Positions 25,301-40,300 of a DNA stretch of 64,000 bases are shown here, piece by piece. Made by a program: the position numbers and the translations under genes. Source of the stretch: Osedax frankpressi (lineage: Eukaryota > Annelida > Polychaeta > Sabellida > Siboglinidae); assembly GCA_964035775.1 (NCBI GenBank), contig OZ038316.1, positions 11,370,722 through 11,434,721 of the forward strand, in the 5' to 3' direction. Within the stretch, counting starts at the first letter, position 1. The number at the start of each line of letters is the position of its first letter. Under the pieces are notes generated by a model that had not been told where the DNA came from, did not search any database, and saw only the letters and a list, made by a program, of their open reading frames with translations.

Positions 25301-28300
25301 CTGACAGGGTAGCAACAGGAATAATAGGAGAACATGTTATGACTGACATGTTATGACTGACAGGGTAGCAACAGGAATAATAGGAGAACATGTTATGACT
25401 GACATGTTATGACTGACAGGGTAGCAACAGGAATAATAGGAGAACATGTTATGATGGACATGTTATGACGGACATGGTAGCAACAGGAATAATAGGAGAA
25501 CATGTTATGACTGACATGTTATGACTGACAGGGTAGCTACAGGAATAATAGGAGAACATGTTATGACTGACAGGGTAGCAACAGGAATAATAGGAGAACA
25601 TGTTATGACTGACATGTTATGACTGACAGGGTAGCAACAGGAATAATAGGAGAACATGTTATGATGGACATGTTATGACGGACATGGTAGCAACAGGAAT
25701 AATAGGAGAACATGTTATGACTGACATGTTATGACTGACAGGGTAGCAACAGGAATAATAGGAGAACATGTTATGACTGACATGTTATGACTGACAGGGT
25801 AGCAACAGGAATAATAGGAGAACATGTTATGACTGACATGTTATGACTGACAGGGTAGCAACAGGAATAATAGGAGAACATGTTATGATGGACATGTTAT
25901 GACGGACATGGTAGCAACAGGAATAATAGGAGAACATGTTATGACTGACATGTTATGACTGACAGGGTAGCTACAGGAATAATAGGAGAACATGTTATGA
26001 CTGACATGTTATGACTGACAGGGTAGCAACAGGAATAATAGGAGAACATGTTATGACTGACATGTTATGACGGACAGGGTAGCTACAGGAATAATAGGAG
26101 AACATGTTATGACGGACATGTTATGACGGACAGGGTAGCAACAGGAATAATAGGAGAACATGTTATGACTGACAGAGTAGCTACAGGAATAATAGGAGAA
26201 CATGTTATGACTGACATGTTATGACTGACAGAGTAGCTACAGGAATAATAGGAGAATATGTTATGACTGACATGTTATGACTGACAGGGTAACTACAGGA
26301 ATAATAGGAGAACATGTTATGACTGACAGGGTAGCAACAGGAATAATAGGAGAACATGTTATGACTGACATGTTATGACGGACAGGGTAGCTACAGGAAT
26401 AATAGGAGAACATGTTATGACGGACATGTTATGACGGACAGGGTAGCAACAGGAATAATAGGAGAACATGTTATGACTGACATGTTATGACTGACAGGGT
26501 AGCAACAGGAATAATAGGAGAACATGTTATGACTGACATGTTATGACTGACAGAGTAGCTACAGGAATAATAGGAGAACATGTTATGACTGACAGGGTAG
26601 CAACAGGAATAATAGGAGAACATGTTATGACTGACATGTTATGACTGACAGGGTAACTACAGGAATAATAGGAGAATATGTTATGACTGACATGTTATGA
26701 CTGACAGAGTAGCTACATGAATAATAGGAGAACATGTTATGACTGACATGTTATGACGGACAGGGTAGCTACAGGAATAATAGGAGAACATGTTATGACG
26801 GACATGTTATGACGGACAGGGTAGCAACAGGAATAATAGGAGAACATGTTATGACTGACATGTTATGACTGACATAGTAGCAACAGGAATAATAGGAGAA
26901 CATGTTATGACTGACATGTTATGACTGACAGGGTAGCTACAGGAATAATAGGAGAACATGTTATGACTGACAGGGTAGCAACAGGAATAATAGGAGAACA
27001 TGTTATGACTGACATGTTATGACTGACAGGGTAGCTACAGGAATAATAGGAGAACATGTTATGACTGACATGTTATGACTGACAGGGTAGCAACAGGAAT
27101 AATAGGAGAACATGTTATGACTGACATGTTATGACTGACAGGGTAGCAACAGGAATAATAGGAGAACATGTTATGACTGACATGTTATGACTGACAGGGT
27201 AGCTACAGGAATAATAGGAGAACATGTTATGACTGACATGTTATGACTGACAGAGTAGCTACAGGAATAATAGGAGAACATGTTATGACTGACAGGGTAG
27301 CAACAGGAATAATAGGAGAACATGTTATGACTGACATGTTATGACTGACAGGGTAGCTACAGGAATAATAGGAGAACATGTTATGACTGACATGTTATGA
27401 CTGACAGAGTAGCTACAGGAATAATAGGAGAACATGTTATGACTGACAGGGTAGCAACAGGAATAATAGGAGAACATGTTATGACTGACATGTTATGACT
27501 GACAGGGTAGCTACAGGAATAATAGGAGAACATGTTATGACTGACATGTTATGACTGACAGGGTAGCAACAGGAATAATAGGAGAACATGTTATGACTGA
27601 CATGTTATGACTGACAGGGTAGCTACAGGAATAATAGGAGAACATGTTATGACTGACATGTTATGACTGACAGGGTAGCAACAGGAATAATAGGAGAACA
27701 TGTTATGACTGACAGGGTAGCAACAGGAATAATAGGAGAACATGTTATGACTGACATGTTATGACTGACAGGGTAGCTACAGGAATAATAGGAGAACATG
27801 TTATGACTGACATGTTATGACTGACAGGGTAGCTACAGGAATAATAGGAGAACATGTTATGACTGACATGTTATGACTGACAGGGTAGCAACAGGAATAA
27901 TAGGAGAACATGTTATGACTGACAGGATAGCAACAGGAATAATAGGAGAACATGTTATGACTGACATGTTATGACTGACAGGGTAGCAACAGGAATAATA
28001 GGAGAACATGTTATGACTGACATGTTATGACTGACAGGGTAGCTACAGGAATAATAGGAGAACATGTTATGACTGACATGTTATGACTGACAGGGTAGCT
28101 ACAGGAATAATAGGAGAACATGTTATGACTGACATGTTATGACTGACAGGGTAGCTACAGGAATAATAGGAGAACATGTTATGACTGACATGTTATGACT
28201 GACAGGGTAGCTACAGGAATAATAGGAGAACATGTTATGACTGACATGTTATGACTGACAGAGTAGCTACAGGAATAATAGGAGAACATGTTATGACTGA

Positions 28301-31300
28301 CAGGGTAGCAACAGGAATAATAGGAGAACATGTTATGACTGACATGTTATGACTGACAGGGTAGCTACAGGAATAATAGGAGAACATGTTATGACTGACA
28401 TGTTATGACTGACAGGGTAGCTACAGGAATAATAGGAGAACATGTTATGACTGACATGTTATGACTGACAGAGTAGCTACAGGAATAATAGGAGAATATG
28501 TTATGACTGACATGTTATGACTGACAGGGTAGCTACAGGAATAATAGGAGAACATGTTATGACTGACATGTTATGACTGACAGGGTAGCTACAGGAATAA
28601 TAGGAGAACATGTTATGACTGACAGGGTAGCAACAGGAATAATAGGAGAACATGTTATGACTGACATGTTATGACTGACAGGGTAGCAACAGGAATAATA
28701 GGAGAACATGTTATGACTGACATGTTATGACTGACAGGGTAGCTACAGGAATAATAGGAGAACATGTTATGACTGACATGTTATGACTGACAGAGTAGCT
28801 ACAGGAATAATAGGAGAACATGTTATGACTGACATGTTATGACTGACAGGGTAGCTACAGGAATAATAGGAGAACATGTTATGACTGACATGTTATGACT
28901 GACAGGGTAGCTACAGGAATAATAGGAGAACATGTTATGACTGACATGTTATGACTGACAGGGTAGCTACAGGAATAATAGGAGAACATGTTATGACTGA
29001 CATGTTATGACTGACAGGGTAGCTACAGGAATAATAGGAGAACATGTTATGACTGACATGTTATGACTGACAGGGTAGCTACAGGAATAATAGGAGAACA
29101 TGTTATGACTGACATGTTATGACTGACAGGGTAGCTACAGGAATAATAGGAGAACATGTTATGACTGACAGGGTAGCTACAGGAATAATAGGAGAACATG
29201 TTATGACTGACATGTTATGACTGACAGGGTAGCTACAGGAATAATAGGAGAACATGTTATGACTGACAGGGTAGCTACAGGAATAATAGGAGAACATGTT
29301 ATGACTGACATGTTATGACTGACAGAGTAGCTACAGGAATAATAGGAGAACATGTTATGACTGACATGTTATGACTGACAGGGTAGCAACAGGAATAATA
29401 GGAGAACATGTTATGACTGACATGTTATGACTGACAGGGTAGCTACAGGAATAATAGGAGAACATGTTATGACTGACATGTTATGACTGACAGGGTAGCA
29501 ACAGGAATAATAGGAGAACATGTTATGACTGACATGTTATGACTGACAGAGTAGCTACAGGAATAATAGGAGAACATGTTATGACTGACATGTTATGACT
29601 GACAGGGTAGCAACAGGAATAATAGGAGAACATGTTATGACTGACATGTTATGACTGACAGGGTAGCAACAGGAATAATAGGAGAACATGTTATGACTGA
29701 CATGTTATGACTGACAGGGTAGCTACAGGAATAATAGGAGAACATGTTATGACTGACATGTTATGACTGACAGAGTAGCTACAGGAATAATAGGAGAACA
29801 TGTTATGACTGACAGGGTAGCAACAGGAATAATAGGAGAACATGTTATGACTGACATGTTATGACTGACAGGGTAGCTACAGGAATAATAGGAGAACATG
29901 TTATGACTGACATGTTATGACTGACAGGGTAGCAACAGGAATAATAGGAGAACATGTTATGACTGACATGTTATGACTGACAGGGTAGCTACAGGAATAA
30001 TAGGAGAACATGTTATGACTGACATGTTATGACTGACAGGGTAGCAACAGGAATAATAGGAGAACATGTTATGACTGACAGGGTAGCAACAGGAATAATA
30101 GGAGAACATGTTATGACTGACATGTTATGACTGACAGGGTAGCTACAGGAATAATAGGAGAACATGTTATGACTGACATGTTATGACTGACAGGGTAGCT
30201 ACAGGAATAATAGGAGAACATGTTATGACTGACATGTTATGACTGACAGGGTAGCAACAGGAATAATAGGAGAACATGTTATGACTGACAGGATAGCAAC
30301 AGGAATAATAGGAGAACATGTTATGACTGACATGTTATGACTGACAGGGTAGCAACAGGAATAATAGGAGAACATGTTATGACTGACATGTTATGACTGA
30401 CAGGGTAGCTACAGGAATAATAGGAGAACATGTTATGACTGACATGTTATGACTGACAGGGTAGCTACAGGAATAATAGGAGAACATGTTATGACTGACA
30501 TGTTATGACTGACAGGGTAGCTACAGGAATAATAGGAGAACATGTTATGACTGACATGTTATGACTGACAGGGTAGCTACAGGAATAATAGGAGAACATG
30601 TTATGACTGACATGTTATGACTGACAGGGTAGCTACAGGAATAATAGGAGAACATGTTATGACTGACATGTTATGACTGACAGGGTAGCTACAGGAATAA
30701 TAGGAGAACATGTTATGACTGACATGTTATGACTGACAGAGTAGCTACAGGAATAATAGGAGAACATGTTATGACTGACAGGGTAGCAACAGGAATAATA
30801 GGAGAACATGTTATGACTGACATGTTATGACTGACAGGGTAGCTACAGGAATAATAGGAGAACATGTTATGACTGACATGTTATGACTGACAGGGTAGCT
30901 ACAGGAATAATAGGAGAACATGTTATGACTGACATGTTATGACTGACAGAGTAGCTACAGGAATAATAGGAGAATATGTTATGACTGACATGTTATGACT
31001 GACAGGGTAGCTACAGGAATAATAGGAGAACATGTTATGACTGACATGTTATGACTGACAGGGTAGCTACAGGAATAATAGGAGAACATGTTATGACTGA
31101 CAGGGTAGCAACAGGAATAATAGGAGAACATGTTATGACTGACATGTTATGACTGACAGGGTAGCAACAGGAATAATAGGAGAACATGTTATGACTGACA
31201 TGTTATGACTGACAGGGTAGCTACAGGAATAATAGGAGAACATGTTATGACTGACATGTTATGACTGACAGAGTAGCTACAGGAATAATAGGAGAACATG

Positions 31301-34300
31301 TTATGACTGACATGTTATGACTGACAGGGTAGCTACAGGAATAATAGGAGAACATGTTATGACTGACATGTTATGACTGACAGGGTAGCTACAGGAATAA
31401 TAGGAGAACATGTTATGACTGACATGTTATGACTGACAGGGTAGCTACAGGAATAATAGGAGAACATGTTATGACTGACATGTTATGACTGACAGGGTAG
31501 CTACAGGAATAATAGGAGAACATGTTATGACTGACATGTTATGACTGACAGGGTAGCTACAGGAATAATAGGAGAACATGTTATGACTGACATGTTATGA
31601 CTGACAGGGTAGCTACAGGAATAATAGGAGAACATGTTATGACTGACAGGGTAGCTACAGGAATAATAGGAGAACATGTTATGACTGACATGTTATGACT
31701 GACAGGGTAGCTACAGGAATAATAGGAGAACATGTTATGACTGACAGGGTAGCTACAGGAATAATAGGAGAACATGTTATGACTGACATGTTATGACTGA
31801 CAGAGTAGCTACAGGAATAATAGGAGAACATGTTATGACTGACATGTTATGACTGACAGGGTAGCAACAGGAATAATAGGAGAACATGTTATGACTGACA
31901 TGTTATGACTGACAGGGTAGCTACAGGAATAATAGGAGAACATGTTATGACTGACATGTTATGACTGACAGGGTAGCAACAGGAATAATAGGAGAACATG
32001 TTATGACTGACATGTTATGACTGACAGAGTAGCTACAGGAATAATAGGAGAACATGTTATGACTGACATGTTATGACTGACAGGGTAGCAACAGGAATAA
32101 TAGGAGAACATGTTATGACTGACATGTTATGACTGACAGGGTAGCAACAGGAATAATAGGAGAACATGTTATGACTGACATGTTATGACTGACAGGGTAG
32201 CTACAGGAATAATAGGAGAACATGTTATGACTGACATGTTATGACTGACAGGGTAGCTACAGGAATAATAGGAGAACATGTTATGACTGACATGTTATGA
32301 CTGACAGGGTAGCTACAGGAATAATAGGAGAACATGTTATGACTGACATGTTATGACTGACAGGGTAGCAACAGGAATAATAGGAGAACATGTTATGACT
32401 GACATGTTATGACTGACAGGGTAGCTACAGGAATAATAGGAGAACATGTTATGACTGACATGTTATGACTGACAGGGTAGCTACAGGAATAATAGGAGAA
32501 CATGTTATGACTGACATGTTATGACTGACAGGGTAGCAACAGGAATAATAGGAGAACATGTTATGACTGACAGGGTAGCTACAGGAATAATAGGAGAACA
32601 TGTTATGACTGACATGTTATGATGGACAGGGTAGCAACAGGAATAATAGGAGAACATGTTATGACTGACATGTTATGACTGACAGGGTAGCAACAGGAAT
32701 AATAGGAGAACATGTTATGACTGACATGTTATGATGGACAGGGTAGCAACAGGAATAATAGGAGAACATGTTATGACTGACATGTTATGATGGACAGGGT
32801 AGCAACAGGAATAATAGGAGAACATGTTATGACTGACATGTTATGATGGACAGGGTAGCAACAGGAATAATAGGAGAACATGTTATGACTGACAGGGTAG
32901 CTACAGGAATAATAGGAGAACATGTTATGACTGACATGTTATGATGGACAGGGTAACTACAGGAATAATAGGAGAACATGTTATGACTGACATGTTATGA
33001 CTGACAGGGTAGCAACAGGAATAATAGGAGAACATGTTATGACTGACATGTTATGACTGACAGGGTAGCAACAGGAATAATAGGAGAACATGTTATGACT
33101 GACAGAGTAGCAACAGGAATAATAGGAGAACATGTTATGACTGACATGTTATGACTGACAGGGTAGCAACAGGAATAATAGGAGAACATGTTATGACGGA
33201 CATGTTATGACTGACAGGGTAGCTACAGGAATAATAGGAGAACATGTTATGACTGACATGTTATGACTGACAGGGTAGCTACAGGAATAATAGGAGAACA
33301 TGTTATGACTGACATGTTATGACTGACAGGGTAGCAACAGGAATAATAGGAGAACATGTTATGACTGACATGTTATGACTGACAGGGTAGCAACAGGAAT
33401 AATAGGAGAACATGTTATGACTGACATGTTATGACTGACAGGGTAGCAACAGGAATAATAGGAGAACATGTTATGACTGACATGTTATGACTGACAGAGT
33501 AACTACAGGAATAATAGGAGAACATGTTATGACTGACAGAGTAGCTACAGGAATAATAGGAGAACATGTTATGACTGACAGGGTAGCTACAGGAATAATA
33601 GGAGAACATGTTATGACTGACATGTTATGACTGACAGGGTAGCTACAGGAATAATAGGAGAACATGTTATGACTGACATGTTATGACTGACAGGGTAGCA
33701 ACAGGAATAATAGGAGAACATGTTATGACTGACATGTTATGACTGACAGAGTAGCAACAGGAATAATAGGAGAACATGTTATGACGGACATGTTATGACT
33801 GACAGGGTAGCAACAGGAATAATAGGAGAACATGTTATGACTGACATGTTATGACTGACAGAGTAGCAACAGGAATAATAGGAGAACATGTTATGACTGA
33901 CAGGGTAGCTACAGGAATAATAGGAGAACATGTTATGACTGACATGTTATGACTGACAGGGTAGCTACAGGAATAATAGGAGAACATGTTATGACTGACA
34001 TGTTATGACTGACAGGGTAGCAACAGGAATAATAGGAGAACATGTTATGACTGACAGGGTAGCTACAGGAATAATAGGAGAACATGTTATGACTGACATG
34101 TTATGACTGACAGGGTAGCAACAGGAATAATAGGAGAACATGTTATGACTGACATGTTATGATGGACAGGGTAGCAACAGGAATAATAGGAGAACATGTT
34201 ATGACTGACATGTTATGATGGACAGGGTAGCAACAGGAATAATAGGAGAACATGTTATGACTGACATGTTATGATGGACAGGGTAGCAACAGGAATAATA

Positions 34301-37300
34301 GGAGAACATGTTATGACTGACAGGGTAGCTACAGGAATAATAGGAGAACATGTTATGACTGACATGTTATGATGGACAGGGTAACTACAGGAATAATAGG
34401 AGAACATGTTATGACTGACATGTTATGACTGACAGGGTAGCAACAGGAATAATAGGAGAACATGTTATGACGGACATGTTATGACTGACAGGGTAGCTAC
34501 AGGAATAATAGGAGAACATGTTATGACTGACATGTTATGACTGACAGGGTAGCAACAGGAATAATAGGAGAACATGTTATGACTGACATGTTATGACTGA
34601 CATGTTATGACTGACAGGGTAGCTACAGGAATAATAGGAGAACATGTTATGACTGACAGGGTAGCAACAGGAATAATAGGAGAACATGTTATGACTGACA
34701 TGTTATGACTGACAGGGTAGCAACAGGAATAATAGGAGAACATGTTATGACTGACAGGGTAGCTACAGGAATAATAGGAGAACATGTTATGACTGACATG
34801 TTATGACTGACAGGGTAGCTACAGGAATAATAGGAGAACATGTTATGACTGACATGTTATGACTGACAGGTTAGCAACAGGAATAATAGGAGAACATGTT
34901 ATGACTGACATGTTATGACTGACAGGGTAGCAACAGGAATAATAGGAGAACATGTTATGACTGACATGTTATGACTGACAGGGTAGCAACAGGAATAATA
35001 GGAGAACATGTTATGACTGACAGGGTAGCTACAGGAATAATAGGAGAACATGTTATGACTGACATGTTATGACTGACAGAGTAGCAACAGGAATAATAGG
35101 AGAACATGTTATGACTGACAGGGTAGCTACAGGAATAATAGGAGAACATGTTATGACTGACATGTTATGACTGACAGGGTAGCAACAGGAATAATAGGAG
35201 AACATGTTATGACTGACAGGGTAGCTACAGGAATAATAGGAGAACATGTTATGACTGACATGTTATGACTGACAGGGTAGCAACAGGAATAATAGGAGAA
35301 CATGTTATGACTGACATGTTATGACTGACAGGGTAGCAACAGGAATAATAGGAGAACATGTTATGACTGACAGGGTAGCAACAGGAATAATAGGAGAACA
35401 TGTTATGACTGACATGTTATGACTGACAGGGTAGCAACAGGAATAATAGGAGAACATGTTATGACTGACAGGGTAGCTACAGGAATAATAGGAGAACATG
35501 TTATGACTGACATGTTATGACTGACAGGGTAGCTACAGGAATAATAGGAGAACATGTTATGACTGACATGTTATGACTGACAGAGTAGCAACAGGAATAA
35601 TAGGAGAACATGTTATGACTGACATGTTATGACTGACAGGGTAGCAACAGGAATAATAGGAGAACATGTTATGACTGACAGGGTAGCTACAGGAATAATA
35701 GGAGAACATGTTATGACTGACATGTTATGATGGACAGGGTAGCAACAGGAATAATAGGAGAACATGTTATGATGGACAGGGTAGCTACAGGAATAATAGG
35801 AGAACATGTTATGACTGACATGTTATGACTGACAGGGATGCAACAGGAATAATAGGAGAACATGTTATGACTGACATGTTATGACTGACAGGGTAACTAC
35901 AGGAATAATAGGAGAACATGTTATGACTGACATGTTATGACTGACAGGGTAGCAACAGGAATAATAGGAGAACATGTTATGACTGACAGGGTAGCAACAG
36001 GAATAATAGGAGAACATGTTATGACTGACATGTTATGACTGACAGGGTAACTACAGGAATAATAGGAGAACATGTTATGACTGACATGTTATGATGGACA
36101 GGGTAGCTACAGGAATAATAGGAGAACATGTTATGACTGACAGGGTAGCAACAGGAATAATAGGAGAACATGTTATGACTGACATGTTATGACTGACATG
36201 TTATGACTGACAGGGTAGCAACAGGAATAATAGGAGAACATGTTATGACTGACAGGGTAGCAACAGGAATAATAGGAGAACATGTTATGACTGACATGTT
36301 ATGACTGACAGGGTAGCAACAGGAATAATAGGAGAACATGTTATGACTGACAGGGTAGCTACAGGAATAATAGGAGAACATGTTATGACTGACATGTTAT
36401 GACTGACAGGGTAGCAACAGGAATAATAGGAGAACATGTTATGACTGACATGTTATGACTGACAGGGTAGCAACAGGAATAATAGGAGAACATGTTATGA
36501 CTGACATGTTATGACTGACAGGGTAGCAACAGGAATAATAGGAGAACATGTTATGACTGACATGTTATGACTGACAGGGTAGCTACAGGAATAATAGGAG
36601 AACATGTTATGACTGACAGGGTAGCTACAGGAATAATAGGAGAACATGTTATGACTGACATGTTATGACTGACAGGGTAACTACAGGAATAATAGGAGAA
36701 CATGTTATGACTGACATGTTATGATGGACAGGGTAGCAACAGGAATAATAGGAGAACATGTTATGACTGACAGGGTAGCTACAGGAATAATAGGAGAACA
36801 TGTTATGACTGACATGTTATGACTGACAGGGTAGCTACAGGAATAATAGGAGAACATGTTATGACTGACATGTTATGACTGACAGGGTAGCAACAGGAAT
36901 AATAGGAGAACATGTTATGACTGACATGTTATGACTGACAGGGTAGCAACAGGAATAATAGGAGAACATTATATGACTGACATGTTATGACTGACAGGGT
37001 AGCAACAGGAATAATAGGAGAACATGTTATGACTGACATGTTATGACTGACAGGGTAGCAACAGGAATAATAGGAGAACATGTTATGACTGACATGTTAT
37101 GATGGACAGGGTAGCAACAGGAATAATAGGAGAACATGTTATGACTGACATATTATGATGGACAGGGTAGCAACAGGAATAATAGGAGAACATGTTATGA
37201 CTGACATGTTATGACTGACAGGGTAGCAACAGGAATAATATGAGAACATGTTATGACTGACAGGGTAGCAACAGGAATAATAGGAGAACATGTTATGACT

Positions 37301-40300
37301 GACATGTTATGACGGACAGGGTAGCTACAGGAATAATAGGAGAACATGTTATGACTGACATGTTATGACTGACAGGGTAGCAACAGGAATAATAGGAGAA
37401 CATGTTATGACTGACATGTTATGACGGACAGGGTAGCTACAGGAATAATAGGAGAACATGTTATGACTGACATGTTATGACTGACAGAGTAGCTACAGGA
37501 ATAATAGGAGAACATGTTATGACTGACATGTTATGACTGACAGGGTAACTACAGGAATAATAGGAGAACATGTTATGACTGACATGTTATGACTGACAGG
37601 GTAGCTACAGGAATAATAGGAGAACATGTTATGACTGACATGTTATGACTGACAGGGTAGCTACAGGAATAATAGGAGAACATGTTATGACTGACATGTT
37701 ATGACTGACAGGGTAGCAACAGGAATAATAGGAGAACATGTTATGACTGACATGTTATGACTGACATATTATGATGGACAGGGTAGCAACAGGAATAATA
37801 GGAGAACATGTTATGACTGACATGTTATGACTGACAGGGTAGCAACAGGAATAATAGGAGAACATGTTATGACTGACAGGGTAGCAACAGGAATAATAGG
37901 AGAACATGTTATGACTGACATGTTATGACTGACAGGTTAGCAACAGGAATAATAGGAGAACATGTTATGACTGACATGTTATGACTGACAGGGTAGCAAC
38001 AGGAATAATAGGAGAACATGTTATGACTGACATGTTATGACTGACAGAGTAGCAACAGGAATAATAGGAGAACATGTTATGACTGACATGTTATGACTGA
38101 CAGGGTAGCAACAGGAATAATAGGAGAACATGTTATGACTGACATGTTATGACTGACATGTTATGACTGACAGGGTAACTACAGGAATAATAGGAGAACA
38201 TGTTATGACTGACAGGGTAGCAACAGGAATAATAGGAGAACATGTTATGACTGACATGTTATGACTGACAGGGTAGCAACAGGAATAATAGGAGAACATG
38301 TTATGACTGACATGTTATGACTGACAGAGTAGCTACAGGAATAATAGGAGAACATGTTATGACTGACATGTTATGACTGACAGGGTAGCTACAGGAATAA
38401 TAGGAGAACATGTTATGACTGACATATTATGACTGACAGGGTAGCAACAGGAATAATAGGAGAACATGTTATGACTGACAGGGTAGCAACAGGAATAATA
38501 GGAGAACATGTTATGACTGACATGTTATGACTGACATGTTATGACTGACAGGGTAGCAACAGGAATAATAGGAGAACATGTTATGACTGACAGGGTAGCA
38601 ACAGGAATAATAGGAGAACATGTTATGACTGACATGTTATGACTGACAGGGTAGCAACAGGAATAATAGGAGAACATGTTATGACTGACAGGGTAGCTAC
38701 AGGAATAATAGGAGAACATGTTATGACTGACATGTTATGACTGACAGGGTAGCAACAGGAATAATAGGAGAACATGTTATGACTGACATGTTATGACTGA
38801 CAGGGTAGCAACAGGAATAATAGGAGAACATGTTATGACTGACATGTTATGACTGACAGGGTAGCAACAGGAATAATAGGAGAACATGTTATGACTGACA
38901 TGTTATGACTGACAGGGTAGCTACAGGAATAATAGGAGAACATGTTATGACTGACAGGGTAGCTACAGGAATAATAGGAGAACATGTTATGACTGACATG
39001 TTATGACTGACAGGGTAACTACAGGAATAATAGGAGAACATCTTATGACTGACATGTTATGATGGACAGGGTAGCAACAGGAATAATAGGAGAACATGTT
39101 ATGACTGACAGGGTAGCTACAGGAATAATAGGAGAACATGTTATGACTGACATGTTATGACTGACAGGGTAGCTACAGGAATAATAGGAGAACATGTTAT
39201 GACTGACATGTTATGACTGACAGGGTAGCAACAGGAATAATAGGAGAACATGTTATGACTGACATGTTATGACTGACAGGGTAGCAACAGGAATAATAGG
39301 AGAACATTATATGACTGACATGTTATGACTGACAGGGTAGCAACAGGAATAATAGGAGAACATGTTATGACTGACATGTTATGACTGACAGGGTAGCAAC
39401 AGGAATAATAGGAGAACATGTTATGACTGACATGTTATGATGGACAGGGTAGCAACAGGAATAATAGGAGAACATGTTATGACTGACATATTATGATGGA
39501 CAGGGTAGCAACAGGAATAATAGGAGAACATGTTATGACTGACATGTTATGACTGACAGGGTAGCAACAGGAATAATATGAGAACATGTTATGACTGACA
39601 GGGTAGCAACAGGAATAATAGGAGAACATGTTATGACTGACATGTTATGACGGACAGGGTAGCTACAGGAATAATAGGAGAACATGTTATGACTGACATG
39701 TTATGACTGACAGGGTAGCAACAGGAATAATAGGAGAACATGTTATGACTGACATGTTATGACGGACAGGGTAGCTACAGGAATAATAGGAGAACATGTT
39801 ATGACTGACATGTTATGACTGACAGAGTAGCTACAGGAATAATAGGAGAACATGTTATGACTGACATGTTATGACTGACAGGGTAACTACAGGAATAATA
39901 GGAGAACATGTTATGACTGACATGTTATGACTGACAGGGTAGCTACAGGAATAATAGGAGAACATGTTATGACTGACATGTTATGACTGACAGGGTAGCT
40001 ACAGGAATAATAGGAGAACATGTTATGACTGACATGTTATGACTGACAGGGTAGCAACAGGAATAATAGGAGAACATGTTATGACTGACATGTTATGACT
40101 GACATATTATGATGGACAGGGTAGCAACAGGAATAATAGGAGAACATGTTATGACTGACATGTTATGACTGACAGGGTAGCAACAGGAATAATAGGAGAA
40201 CATGTTATGACTGACAGGGTAGCAACAGGAATAATAGGAGAACATGTTATGACTGACATGTTATGACTGACAGGTTAGCAACAGGAATAATAGGAGAACA